Positions 44,735 to 56,340 of a DNA stretch of 64,000 nucleotides are shown one piece after another; position 1 is the stretch's first letter; every line of letters begins with the position of its first letter. The notes beneath the pieces were generated by a model. It ran no database searches. It worked only from the letters and a program-made list of their open reading frames with translations, and was not told where the DNA came from. The stretch is from positions 33,723,989 through 33,787,988 of the forward strand of contig OZ020267.1 of the NCBI GenBank assembly GCA_963971225.1. Direction: 5' to 3'. This DNA comes from Melieria omissa (taxonomy: Eukaryota; Arthropoda; Insecta; Diptera; Ulidiidae). A program made the translations under genes and the position numbers.

Positions 44735-45440
44735 TTCTCGTTTCATAAGAATATTTCCAGTTTTTGTATTTAATTTGGTTTTAAAAATAGTAAAAGTCAT
44801 GTGAAAATTTTTCAGAAAGCAATGCCAAGTGAAATTTTGTATACCTTAGGCATTCTAGTGGTAAACAGCGCCATGGCTCATTCAAATAGATTTCAACAGA
44901 TTTTCGAAATAATATTTTCAGTTTTCGTATTTAATTTGAAAAATAGTAAAAGTCACGTAAGATTTTTTCGAGAAATGAAATATAAGACTTTAGAACAGCC
45001 GTTTTAACTCTCTCGGGCTTTCTAGTGTTAAACAGCGGTGTAGTTTATTCAAACAGATTTTTTAAATAATATTTCCAGTTTTTTGAATTAATTTGGCTCC
45101 AAAACTAGTAGAAGTCACGTGAGATTTTTTCCAAAAAGAAATGCAATAAAAGATTTCAGAAGAGCCCTTTTGACTCTCTTGAGCATTATAGTGTTAAACG
45201 GCGCCATGGCTCATTCAAACAGATTTCAACAGATTTTCTTAATAATTTTTCTTGTTCTTGTATTTAATGTTAGTTAGTTTAGAAAAACTTAAAGTACATT
45301 AAAATTATTTACAGAAAGCAATGCAATAAAATAATAAAAACTTCATAACAGCCATTTTGATTTCCTTGGGCATTCTAGTGTTAAAAAGCGCCATGGTTCA
45401 TTCAAACAGATTTCAGCTATTCAACGAACACAATTATAGT
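44735..45440 (+). repeat. tandem array with TTCTAGTGTTAA in each unit
   Basis: Four units of 166-187 bases. CATTCTAGTG or variants occur at 44851, 45018, 45184 and 45371, followed by TTAAACAGCGCCATGGCTCA, TTCAAACAGATTTCAACAGA, a TATTTCCAGTTTT block and AAAGTCACGTGA. An inverted form, TTAACACTAGAAC, lies at 44548, before the hAT-like element. Confidence 0.82.
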
Positions 45441-47324
45441 CCTTGGTTCATTCGCATTTGGCATTTGTTGACCATACAAAGATTATATTTTTCAGATATT
45501 TTTTTTTTGTTAGAAATATGAATTCCTTTTTGAATTTCCCATTTATATATAAATTGCCAAAATTACAGCGATATTATTTAACAAATCAGTATTTCCACTG
45601 AACACAGCCACATTTAGTTAATTGCGGGAAGAGGCCAACTTGGCCACTTCACCACATTGGCGCATTCCACGGCGGGGCAAACCAGCGGCGGCACCATAGC
45701 GTGAAGACAGCCAGACCAGGCAGACATGCGGCTGCGAGTACCCACATGCCGAGCTACTATTGCAATTTATGCCTCCAATTGACTCGTACTTGTCTTCATT
45801 TTGGCATCGCATTGCATGATGCATAGCTGGGAAAACAATTTAACTTCTTCATTTTTCATTCGAACGACGATGTCAGGGAGCGACGGAGGTGGCTTGGCTG
45901 ATGGTAATGGTGACGATGATGATGGTGGCGGTGCTGGTGGTAGTTGTGTGAACACGCATATGTATGTATGTACATATGTGTGCTGTGGAATGGCCGGCTC
46001 TGAAAATGCATTTCCGCATATTTTCCTTTGAAAGAGTCTGGGTGTGTGTTTGTGCAGCTCTTTTGGTTTTTGTTTTGATAATTTTCCCATTTGTTTCATT
46101 TTGCTTGTTTTTTGCGCTCATGTTGGCGTAAAGTTTTTCTATTTTTAATTGCCGCTTATTGGGAATGTGTCTTCTATTTTTGGAGCAACTCTGCAACTCA
46201 GAGCTTTCCTGTTGTCGGCTGGTTCGTTCTTGTGGCCAATGGAGAACGAGGGGGCACAAATTTCCAATTGCTTTCATAAGGCCCGCAAAATTATGTAATT
46301 ATTTCCAAGTACGCTAATTGTTTGGCGCAAATCGTTTGCTCTTCTCATGTCAGTTCGATTACGCGAATGCTTCCCACTGACAGGTGCGCATCATACAGGC
46401 GACCAAAGATCACATCGATTGTTATATTTACACTGTTTAGTGTTGTAAATTTCGCAGAATATTGTGAAATGACGCCACACAATTGAATTCAATTAACACA
46501 AAGTGCGATGTCAACGGACCAACAATATTTTCGGAATGCCTAACATATCTTCAGAGCAGACGTAGTGAGTCAATGAACTTTGTGGTTCTAAAATTATATT
46601 CGAATCATTTTTCAATTTCATAATTTCATAAAAAATTTCATGATTTGTTGTCATAAAATTTTGCGTTAATCGATTGTGAATCAATGCCCCCGAATTGGCA
46701 CCTTCGAGTCACCGGCTCGAGCGCCTTGCAATCGTGTAGTCAGGTGTGAAGCGCCTAAAACTCCTATTGGCAACAGAGTGGCAACGTGTATGTTTGTATG
46801 CTCGCCTCGTATCTGGGCAGTGTAATTGAACAAAGTGAACAAGATCGCCATCGCTGTCATAAGATCAACTCATACCCGATCTTCTTCATTCCATTGCATG
46901 ACATGCGATGCGGTGCTGGGTTTTGTGCTCCGCCAGGTCGCACCATGCAGCCCGTCATGCAAGCATGCCCGATCGAACTCATTCGATCCAGTAAGTCAGT
47001 TTTACATTTACAACACAACAGATGCGAGAAGACAGCTACACCTCCAGCACCAACATCGACGCCGGCCGCAGTGGCAGCTTGAACAAAAAAACAGAAAAAA
47101 TCAGAAAGAAAAGAAAACCAACCGCAAAGAAGAGGAAGAGAAATACGATTCGTATTTCGTATATTTACAAACGGCCAAAGGTTCGTTGACCGTACAAATA
47201 GTGACCCACTAACATCCGCGAGTGCGTTCACCTCATGTGACGTATTACTCTACTACTCCCCGATCGAGTTGTGTAGCAATCGAATACAGCGCGACCGCGA
47301 CGGACGATCACTACGACGACAACG
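45441..47324. other. no supported gene; possible promoter and 5' UTR island at the 3' side
   Basis: The part 45600-46280 has overlapping frames on both strands (45767-46099 minus, 45873-46277 minus, 45801-46031 plus) without domains. The part 46680-47324 is GC-richer, with a strong splice donor CCA then GTAAGT at 46991, a TGACGTA half-CRE near 47238 and CGACGAC repeats running into the ATG at 47325. It may be promoter or 5' UTR. Confidence 0.4.
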
Positions 47325-47474
47325 ATGACGACGACGAAGACGTCGGCGACGATCTTTGCGACTCTGCTTGACTCTGCGTCTCCGTTCAGCCAAGCTCAGC
47401 CAGCCAGCACAACACAGCTCAATTCGATTGCCCAGCCAACACCGTACAACATCGAACCAGGTATTCGTATGTGA
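47325..47474 (+). CDS. candidate first coding exon (MTTTKTSATIF...)
   Basis: The ATG at 47325 (A at position -3) opens MTTTKTSATIFATLLDSASP, then FSQAQPASTTQLNSIAQ and PTPYNIEP. After 45 codons and one base, CAG is followed by GTATTC (47461), a possible donor leaving phase 1; unspliced, the frame stops at TGA 47472-47474. The Ser/Thr/Gln/Pro-rich text resembles the start of fly transcription-factor or signalling proteins, but I do not recognise it. No downstream exon can be identified in the window. Confidence 0.36.
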   Translation: MTTTKTSATIFATLLDSASPFSQAQPASTTQLNSIAQPTPYNIEPGIRM

Positions 47475-47779
47475 TGAACAGCTTTGTTGTTGTTATTGTT
47501 GCGGTTGTATATGGTATGGTATGTGTTTCGGTGTGTGTAATATGGAAGTTCAATCTGAAGCTGCGATAGCGATTTTATGCCACAACTGAGGCTTCAAAGT
47601 GTTGCCAGAGTGTCAGAATTTAGTGTTTGAGTTTTGAAGATACGTTAAATTGCTAAATATTTATTTTGATTTTATAACTAAATATAAAAGTCAATTAGCC
47701 ATAAGTGTAGATTTGAAATAAATTAGGAAATTCTCTTTAGGAAATGTTGCTCCCAATTTGTTTTCTTTTTTTTAAACGA

Positions 47780-48060
47780 GCCAACGCGCAGGGGATACCC
47801 CTATCAATCAACCCAGGCATTGCGTTGGTTCAGCAAGGATATATAGGTTGGGAGAAAGGATGTTGGGTGAAGAAGTTATGGACTCTTGCCTTGAATCCAT
47901 CAAGATCATAAGTGCTGGGGAAAACATCTGCAGGGAGACCATTACACAATCGCGCTTCACGAGCCAGGAACATACTTTCTCTGTAGTGCGTAGTGCGCTG
48001 GAACATCGTTATTTAACATCCGTTGTCAACAGACTATCATGTCAACAACTGAGACTGATC
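47780..48060 (-). mobile_element. non-LTR retrotransposon C-terminal fragment
   Basis: On the minus strand the frame reads FLAREARLCNGLPADVFPST, then YDLDGFKARVHNFFTQHPF. The text W/CNGLP, YDL and FK-VH is the C-terminal end of CR1-type non-LTR proteins in insects. It is a clade different from the RNase H-bearing fragments elsewhere in the window. Only this end remains. Confidence 0.75.
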
Positions 48061-48769
48061 TCTAGTTTAGCTTTGGTAGAGATGCTCAGTTAGCACTTTT
48101 CAGGGCTTGAAAACTTTGAAGGATGCAGCGCCACACAGTGTTGTGAGTAGAGACAAAAATGCCAAAATACAATGCTATAACCGCAAAAATCTGAGTATGA
48201 GGTTATGTTGGATATATTTCAATTAAGATAAATCCCAAGTTTTATGAAAAAATATTAGATAATATAGAAGTTATGAGCTCTTAAAGTACACTCTCACAGT
48301 GTTGAAAAAAATTGTGTACAAACTGCACATTTTTACTTTCACTTTGAGGTTCAACATTTGAAAATAAATTATGAGCGGGTCCATAAAAGCAACTATTGTC
48401 GTAAGTTTTATATAATTTAGGTCTGGCAAAACTAAAATTTTGCTGATTACTCTCACCTTTGAGCAGTACCGTTATGATGAAAATGAAGTAAAGAAAACGA
48501 GTGAATTAAAAGTGAGTTCAAACTTTAAAAGTGCTTAAAAAAAACTAAATATCACTTTTTAAATTTTTTGATATTTTGTTTTGGCAAGTATGTACATTAT
48601 GCTGTGCATATTTACACGAATGCAAGTTATTGGCATTTTTCGATATAGACTTTAGTGCAAATTCGTGATATCTTCACCGTTTAGTTGAATGTAAATATCA
48701 ATTGTTCAAATAATGCTCTGCTGCTGATGGAAAAATTTGTGTAAGAACACTTCGGAAAATCAATTACGA

Positions 48770-49380
48770 TTACTATTATATTCGAAATAGAGGGGTTAAT
48801 GGAGTTTCGAGAGTACACATTGATTTTTTTTCGTACAGACCCAAAAGTTGATAACCTCACAACTTCGTTTGCATGGGAGGCGCCCCCTGGTGGAGATTTT
48901 TTGAACTCTAATTAATTTTGTATTTTTTACACTCAAGAATGTTGACGATTGTTGAATAAATCATTCAAATCGGTTCAGTAGTTTTCAAGATACGATGTTT
49001 CTTCGCTTACTTTACCACATTTACAAGTGTGGAACCAATTCCATTGAAAATGACTCGTTTTGTATGGCAGCCCCCTTAAGAGTTGGATATAGCGATTAGG
49101 TGTGTATAGGAAAAACATTCGAAAAGGGAAATAAATGGGGGTCAGTCTTATGTATGGTACTTCCGGGACCAACCTAAGAGGACTGGAAGTCCACTTTCTA
49201 AAAACGATGATTTTGAATGGGAGCCTCATTAAAGGTTGGAGATAGGGGGTAGATATGTTCGAAAGAAATATTCAGGAGGAAAAATTAGTGGGGTCAGTCC
49301 AAGAGTTTAACCCTCTAAGAGCAACTTCTGAGCAGTTGTGGAGCAATTTATCGAGATTTTATTTTCAATCACTTTTTAAA
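48770..49380 (+). repeat. dispersed repeat family, copy 2
   Basis: Aligns with 2430-3130 through ATTATATTCGAAAT, CCCAAAAGTTGA, CCCCCTGGTGGAG, ACTCAAGAATGTTGACGA, TTTTGTATGGCAGCCCCCTT and TTTAACCCTCTAAG. This copy lacks the 82-base TTAA element and thereby shows its empty site at about 48905-48920. Confidence 0.8.
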
Positions 49381-49439
49381 AAAGCACATTTTATTTGTAT
49401 ATACACATTTATAAATAAATTAATATTAAAATACAAATA

Positions 49440-49615
49440 CAGTACTTTTCACTTAAAGCGAACTTCGAGGGACCAGGCAAAATGGTTCGTTTTAACCGAA
49501 AGTTCGCTTTAAAAGGGGTCCGCAATAAGCGAAAAGATAGGCGCGTACTTTTGAAATTGGTTCGTTTTAAGCGGAAAATCGTTTTAAACGGGTTCGTTAT
49601 AAGCGAAAAGCACTG
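49440..49615. mobile_element. 176-base inverted-repeat element, pogo-like ends
   Basis: CAGTACTTTTCACTTAAAGC at the left matches the inverted right end (CAGTGCTTTTCGCTTATAAC on the other strand), flanked by TA at 49438-49439 and 49616-49617. Inside, TTCG-TTTAA-CG motifs recur in both directions so nearly the whole element can fold back. CAGT ends with TA suggest the pogo/Tigger branch; non-coding. Confidence 0.82.
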
Positions 49616-49617
49616 TA

Positions 49618-50317
49618 TTTTGAATGTAGTTTTTATGAACTTAGATAACTTTCATAGTTAATATAATAAAATAATAAGTTTTTCAAATAAGTTTGCATGT
49701 GAGGTGGTAGAAGTTTTGGTCCAATTTCATTGAAATTTTGCACAGCAGATTCTTTACTCATACAATAACTGTATACCAAATTTTATGTGCGACCACTCCT
49801 TAAATTTTTGTCACTCCGCTATATGAACTCGCAACACTGTGCGACATGGCCACACGACATCAAGATGACGTGGGCTTCAATCGTTGTCGTGTAGTCAACA
49901 ACTTGGTTACAATGAAAACGGCAGCAACATAATCTCAACCATTATTATTGTACTCCTTGCCACAAATATTAGAGTCCTTGCAAATTCCCTCTACTAAACC
50001 TTCATCTATAACTATTTTATTGTTCAACAATCAAAATAAAACAAATTATAATAAGCAATAAGTGTAAATAAAATAAATAAAGAAATGTAAATTTGTTTAA
50101 AAGCAGCGATGCCAAAGCAATTGGCAATTTTGTTGTCTACGAAATAGAAAATATGTAGTTCTCTTTTTGGCCATAATGGCAGCTGCAGTTAGTGGTTGTG
50201 TAGCTGTGCAGTCGTCAAAATAATCACCTCCATAGGAACGTTCTGGTTCTATACTTTGACAGCTGTGGTCATGTCGCTGCCATCATCCATGTGTTCGGTT
50301 CATCTCAGTGAATATGA
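49618..50317. other. no gene seen
   Basis: AT-rich with nothing recognised; a moderately GC-rich stretch at 49820-49930 has no frame. Confidence 0.5.
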
Positions 50318-50760
50318 ATGACTGAAGTATGAATAAGATTTATTTATCCAATCTTGTTTTTTTATTCCAAATCTTTGGCATCTGAATACAGAAACCACCA
50401 ACTCTACGACACATTAAAAAACTTTAAAAAACATTTTCACATTTTTTTTATTACTAAGCAATGATATGAATGACTTCGAAGTATGAATAAGTTTTTTTTA
50501 CCCAATCTTGTTTTTTAATTCTAAATTTTTGGCATCTGTATGCAGAAATCACCAACTCTACAACACATTACAAAACTTTAAAAAACATTTTCAATATAAT
50601 TTTATAAATTTCTTATTACTAAGCAATGATATGAATTCGAATCTTGTTTTTTAATTCCAAATCTTTGGCATCTGAATGCAGAAACCACCCACTTACGATA
50701 CATTACAAAACTTTAAAAACATTTTCAATATAATTTTGAAAATTTCTTATTACTTAACAA
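50318..50760 (+). repeat. three tandem copies, about 137-153 bases
   Basis: Units contain CTTGTTTTTT, ATTCCAAATCTTTGGCATCT, GCAGAAACCACC, CATTACAAAACTTTAAAAAC and TATTACTAAGCAATGATATG. CTTGTTTTT occurs near 50354, 50507 and 50644. Confidence 0.82.
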
Positions 50761-52147
50761 TCAGTTCAGAGCCAAAAAGGACTCACTCGTGTTGAAAAAG
50801 ACTGAACTGACTGAACAGCTGAGAAAGTCAGATGCTGCGGTATTTTCCAAAAACTGTTGGCATAAGTAAATTTAATATTTATTCACTTAATTTTTTTAGA
50901 TTAACTGATCAATGGTTTTATGCATTTCAATTGAGGCCTAAAAGTAAAACAGGTTACTCAACTGCAAAATCCAGCGGCACTCAAACTGTTCAACTCAATA
51001 CAGTTCGGGTGCATGGGAATTTTTCCCAGATTGCATTGAAGCCTGAAAAGTCAATAATTGGATTCACAGCACATAATTTTTTCAGTCTTCAGTCGGAATG
51101 TGCTGTAGTCCAATTTTTTATAACTAAAAATTACTTTTTCACAAAAATACAGACTGCAAGAGCTGCGACGCTTGTTGGCATCAATTTGAAACAAAAAAGT
51201 GTAGTTCAAGCACTCACTGGTTACTCATTTGGCAGTTATCACTGCACACACACGCCGCCGCCGCCACTTGCACTGTGAGTACACCAATCTCACATCGCAT
51301 CGCATCGCATCACATCATATCACGTCGAGCGAGCGAACGCGCACACGGCCGCGGCAATTGAGAAACGCAACTCTGGCAATAATGCGGAAGTAATGTTGCA
51401 TCCGTAATAATGCACTCAACTGACTTTGCCTTGCAACGTTGGCTTCGTTTCAGTTTGTGGCTGCTCTTCTCTTTTTAGTATATCGTGTCGTTTCGTTTTG
51501 ATTTTCCTTCGTGGTTATCTTTTTTCGATTTCGTCTGAGCGCGCAAAATAAAGTTGTTTTTGTTTTTTTGCATTTGCAATTTTCCATCTTGGCTCTGACG
51601 GTGAGCTGGTTTGTTTTGATTCGGTTTATTTACAAATAAAAATACACAATTAAGTCGTAATGAGGCTTATTTGTTTTAGTTAACCCTTACATGGCTAATG
51701 AGGTACAAATTGGATTTGTTATGAATTGTTGAGGAGAAACTTTTTAGCGTTCAAAACTTGAAATGGTGTTTTTAAATTTAAATTTAAATTGAATTTCTAA
51801 GATTTTATTTTTCACAAAAATTAAAAACACGTATGGAGTTATTTCTCACTAAGACTACTTTCACCAACTTTAAAGTCGACAGGCCCATTGTTGATGTTTT
51901 TTCACAGTTTCACCATACACACTTTTAAGCCGTCTATGATTGTCAGATTTTGATGTTCAAAAAAATCAAAAACACGTCAAATTGTTTCTCATTTGAAGTC
52001 AAAAACCGCATCAAATCATCTTTCCTCATGCAAACTGTTAACTCAAGGTTGACCCCGTTAAATTTTGACTCTCGAAAAACTGAAAAATCAATGTAGAATT
52101 ATTTTTGATTTGGAGTATTTTTACCAAATTTGAAATCAATAGACCCA
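50761..52147. other. no supported gene
   Basis: A 148-codon plus-strand frame (50832-51278) is open in AT-rich DNA but has no recognisable domain. CGCATCGCAT repeats lie at 51294-51322. The remainder is AT-rich; TTAACCCTTACATGG at 51681 looks like one end of a TTAA element but no partner end was found. Confidence 0.45.
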
Positions 52148-52151
52148 TTAA

Positions 52152-52990
52152 CCCCTTAACTGACATTAAGATAAAAAACTTCATTCGTATTATTATTAAA
52201 CAAATCAACTGTAATTCTTTCCCCTGAAAAACAGCTAATGAAGATCTTTTAAAAAATTAAAATTTTAGAATATTCCGTGCTCTATTAACTTGATTTATCT
52301 GCACAATTATATAAAAACCAGTGGGACCTTGTTTTTTTTAGCCACAATCAGTTAAAAACCACTGAATTGATTTAGAAGAAATAAAAACCAAACCATTTTG
52401 TTTACATGGGAATCGTACATAGACTATATGAGATGGGCCACGCCTACCTGTAACACCTGCTATGGTAATAAAACTCAACTATGATACACGTATGTAAATG
52501 AAATACGGGTATCAAACGATTCAGCGTATCACTGTTGTGAACATAAGCTATATAGAATCGGCCACGCCCACTTTCCGCATCTATTAGATTAGCTAAACAT
52601 GCAGTACATGTCTGCAAATCAATATTGATATCAAATGACTCTGTGTTTCATGTGGGTAAACATAGGCTATATTACATTGACCATGCCCACTTGAGCGCCT
52701 TCCTGCCGCGCCCACTATAATGATTGAAATCAGTTAGGGTATATAACTGCATTGATATTACTTGATTCTGTTTTGAAGGGGTTAAGATAGACTATATAAG
52801 ATTGGCCACGCCCACCTGACGCACCCTTTTTAGGTCCTTGATGGTAACAGAAATCAGCTATGATGTACTTTGTATAACAATTGAAGCTTAATTTTTGTCA
52901 TAATTGCTTAATTTTTCAAGCAGAAACAATTTACTTTGTTTATGTTGAGTATAATCGACTTCGCTGAAAAATATTTAAACACTTAACGGG
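52152..52990. mobile_element. 839-base TTAA-flanked element with internal CACGCCCAC repeats
   Basis: Starts CCCCTTAACTGAC and ends CACTTAACGGG, flanked by TTAA at 52148-52151 and 52991-52994. Inside, a unit of about 122 bases occurs four times: ATAGACTATAT or variant, then GGCCACGCCCAC or variant at 52437, 52560, 52679 and 52804. No transposase frame. Confidence 0.75.
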
Positions 52991-53111
52991 TTAAGTCACG
53001 TTTCTTTGTAAGTTACCTTCCCCTATCCATGTTTTGCCCCTTTAGAGCCAAAAAAAATCCAAAAAATTCCGTGTTAGCGAAGGTTCATTTTCCAAAGTGG
53101 ACCTACAGTTA

Positions 53112-53204
53112 GGTTAGGTTAGGTTACGGAAGGGGTGTGTGCGGCAAGCACTTCTACTCGGAGACCCTGTTGGGTCCATTGTGAATCCCTTCATTTTCGG
53201 AGAC
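53112..53204 (-). mobile_element. 93-base LINE tail with 13-base target duplication
   Basis: Minus strand: GGGATTCACAATGGACCC, CTCCGAGTAGAAGTGC and a TAACC repeat end, as in the tail at 17353-17545. GGACCTACAGTTA flanks both sides (53099-53111, 53205-53217). This is an extremely 5'-truncated insertion. Confidence 0.85.
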
Positions 53205-53299
53205 GGACCTACAGTTAAAATTTCATATTTTTAGCTGTAACGGTTTGGGCTGGGCGAAGAAAGATCAGTCAGTTAGTCAATCAGTTAGTCAGTCAGGAT

Positions 53300-53430
53300 G
53301 TGTGGCGCACACAGGATTTCATTTTGGTGGATTTTACATACACATTTTGAGGTCAATTTCATTTGAAATCATATTTTGTACCAGGAATTTTTAGATTTGG
53401 GGGGTTTGAACCCCCAAAACGCCAAGCAAC
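53300..53430. mobile_element. hAT-like short element, one clear end
   Basis: TGTGGCGCACACAGGATTTC, CATATTTTGTACCAGGAATT and GGGGTTTGAACCCCCAAAAC match the family at 44150 and 44581. The right end is lost. A GTCA-rich simple repeat (53265-53297) adjoins it. Confidence 0.65.
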
Positions 53431-55335
53431 CAAACAACTATATAGATGGTTCTTGAAATCTTGGCGAAAATCTAAGCGAAGAATTTTCAACATAATTTTT
53501 GAATATAGTCCTAAGAGAGGGTGACGCCTTCTTTCGAGTCAGAACCAAGTATTTCCATAACATGAGTGATGATGAGCATTTTTTTTAACTCGAACTGTTA
53601 CACCATCTTTGCTTTTCAATGATAATGAAACCAAATATTTGGGACCCAAAGTCTCTCAGAACTCTTATTCACATATAATGTAGTTGCCAGTTGGCCCTCG
53701 GAAATGTGAGTGTTCAAAAAACAAAAAGAGAGGGTATGGTCCATAACTATTTTATACATTTTTAAAGGCAATTTTGTGATTACAGAAGAACGATTAGGGC
53801 AATGACATTCAAAAGAAAAGAACCCAAGAGAGTCATTAAAATTTTCAGATCCAAGTGTTCCTAAAAAACTCTAGATTCTTCCTAAATTCTTTATTTCTTG
53901 GTCATAAATAATTGAGATTAATTTTCAACTCTTTGCTGTACACAGTGTGGGTCAAGCTTTGGAAAGCGCACAATAACCCAACGAATTTTTGGCTTCTTCC
54001 TTGTTTAATTTTCTTCCTCAATACGAATTACGAGTTGAAATATAACACAAACGTTTCCAAATGTTGAATAAAACACCGATATATATTTTGCAAGCGCATC
54101 GAGATTTTCAGTTCCTGGTTACCAACTTAAATGCACCCGCACTGCCACACACACACACACACACAGGCACACGAATGCATTCAAGTAGCATGGCGTGCGG
54201 TGCGCTTCGGACATATCCGCGCAGGCAATTTGATTGAAATTACTGCCTCGTGCGGCGCTGTTGCGTGTAATTTCCCAACTCACTTTATTGTTATTGCCAC
54301 ATGCGACGATGTGCAGCTCATTTTCTAGCATTTTTATTTAATTTGTTATTTTTTGTTTAGTTTTACTTTATCTATTTTCACGCCAATTGCTGTCATGCAT
54401 ACAATAACTAAAATAATAGACAACAAAATATGGCAAAACACCTTAAAATTGTTCTTGTTATTATATATGAATTGACTGACAAGTGCGAATTGTGTTGACT
54501 TGAAACTCTTTGAGTCAATGCAACAGAGAAATTTATGGCCACTTGCAAGTTCGATTGCGAAACGCCAAAGAGCCGCAACGACTGCGACAGCTTCCCTTCG
54601 GTTCGATTGTTGTTGTTGTTGTTGCTGATCTGCAGCATCGGAATGGCCAATTGAGTTTGTTAGCATTTTTATGAATCACTTGCCTGTAATTGAGACGTCC
54701 CCCCCCCTCCCCAACGACTGCACTATGCAGTTGTAGGCAATTTTTTTTCCCTCTAATCCTCTTTCGTTTCCAAAGCAAGAACTAACTTGAAGATATGCTA
54801 CGATACAATATCTTCCAATTTTCTCGCTTAGTTATGTTTTACTTTAATGGCATTTTTATGGTCGACGTATTCACTGCGGGTTCGTGTGCAATTGGCCGCT
54901 TTTGCAAAACCTACCAATTATCATAAAATTGTCAGCATGAGTTTTTACGGCGAGTTGCGGGCGGCACCGGCAACACTGTCAATTCTTGTGGTGTGAAATG
55001 GTTTAGTTTAATGATTTGCAAGTGTGAATTATTACTTGAAAATTGTTTCTACTTTTTACATTAAATAAAAGATTTATGCAGCGACATTGAAAGTATTTCG
55101 TTGGGACAGAATTTTTGCAAGAATCAGCAAGCAAGATTCAGGTTGCCTTAATATTTTCTACGTATTTAGGTCCAATCATTGGTAAGTTTTGATTGAATTA
55201 TTATTTATAAAATGTGTGCATTTTCTTCATTTTAAAACAATTATTTAGTAAATTAAAAGTATTCGGTGAGTAAAGTGTCAGGTGAAACACTCGTCTACTT
55301 TCATCGCTTTCCACATGAAGCAGATGAGAATAACA
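53431..55335. other. no supported gene
   Basis: A CA microsatellite lies at 54146-54165, a GTT run at 54608-54628 and a C-run at 54701-54712. Frames around these (54346-54666 minus, 54533-54778 minus) are repeat-driven. Otherwise AT-rich with nothing recognised. Confidence 0.45.
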
Positions 55336-56232
55336 CATCGGCTTATAAGTCCCCGGTCTAAGGTAGAAAACAAAAGTTTTTTGAGAAATTCAATTTTATT
55401 CGTCAACATGGTTCCCTTCAAGAGCGATACATTCATTCCAGCACTTCTCTAACAATTCGACACCTTTTTTGTAAAACGACTAATCTTTGGCCTTAAAATA
55501 GGTATTTTTTTAACGATCACCTCCTCATTCGAGCCAAATTTTTTTCCTGCGAGCATTTTTTTAAGTCTGCAAACAGATAAAGGTTACTGGGAGCCAAGTC
55601 TGGAGAATAGGGTGGGTTCAGAAGTAATTTGAAGTTTAGTTCGTGCAATTTTGCCATCGTAGCGAGAGACTTGTGGCTCGGTGCATTGCCTTGTCTGTTA
55701 GCAAACGCGGCACCCATTTCGGAAACAGCTGCCCCATGGACAAATGTAATGCAAAATAAAATCCGCACGTTCCATTGATATTTTGATAGTATCAGCTATC
55801 TCCTGCAATTTCACTTTACGGTTTTCAAAGACAATGTTGTGTACTTTTTTAACGTTTTCCGATGTAACCACCTGAATTGGCCGACCACAGCGCGGCGCAT
55901 CGTCGGTGTTCGTACGACTACTTTTAAATTGAGCAAACCAATCAGTAACGGTAGATTTTCCGGGTTACATTTATCGAGCCAGGATTTTGTTTCAATTGTG
56001 TTTTTTTGCATCAAAAAGCAATGTTTTATGAGAAAACGAAATAATTTTTTGTCCATTGTTCTTAACACAAATAAAGTTGTTTAACTAAAACAATTGTTAC
56101 TTTTGAACCAAACGTCACATCGTTATGAAATTTTTACAAGTACCTTTTGAAGGTTACTACTTAAAGTAAAAAATAATATTTCTTGTTTTGTATCGCTTAC
56201 TATGGGTCAGACCGGGGACTTATGAGCCGATG
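55336..56232 (-). mobile_element. mariner element, irritans-like, internally deleted (897 bases)
   Basis: CATCGGCTTATAAGTCCCCG at the left is inverted at the right (CGGGGACTTATGAGCCGATG). TA follows the right end; the left flank is CA, one change from TA. The interior keeps two ends of a transposase frame. Confidence 0.88.
55395..56068 (-). pseudogene. mariner transposase, middle deleted
   Basis: The N-terminal part is MDKKLFRFLIKHCFLMQKNT then WLDKCNPENLPLL. After about residue 80 it jumps to NAPSHKSLATMAKLHELNF, where the preceding catalytic Asp of the HDN motif reads Gly (QGN), then PPYSPDLAPSNLYLF in which the catalytic position is Asn. About 350-400 bases of the usual frame, including the first catalytic Asp, are missing and frames shift. 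Inactive. Confidence 0.85.
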
Positions 56233-56340
56233 TAATGAAATGAAAAATTGCACAGGTGTCGTTTTGGCAGGCGATTGCAAAAACCTTCAAGTGTGAAAGG
56301 AAATTACCAAAAAAAAGCCGCCGTTCGGATTTGGCATTAA

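Noticed and set aside
50832..51278. 148-codon plus-strand frame in AT-rich DNA
   Set aside because: It is less repetitive than others but shows no domain, no clear promoter or poly-A signal; evidence is too thin for a call.
51681..52151. TTAACCCTTACATGG as the left end of another TTAA element
   Set aside because: No matching inverted right end with TTAA was found within a reasonable distance.
53112..53127. Telomere-like AGGTTAGGTTAGG
   Set aside because: It is the TAACC-repeat tail of a LINE on the minus strand, bounded by a target-site duplication, and flies lack such telomere repeats.
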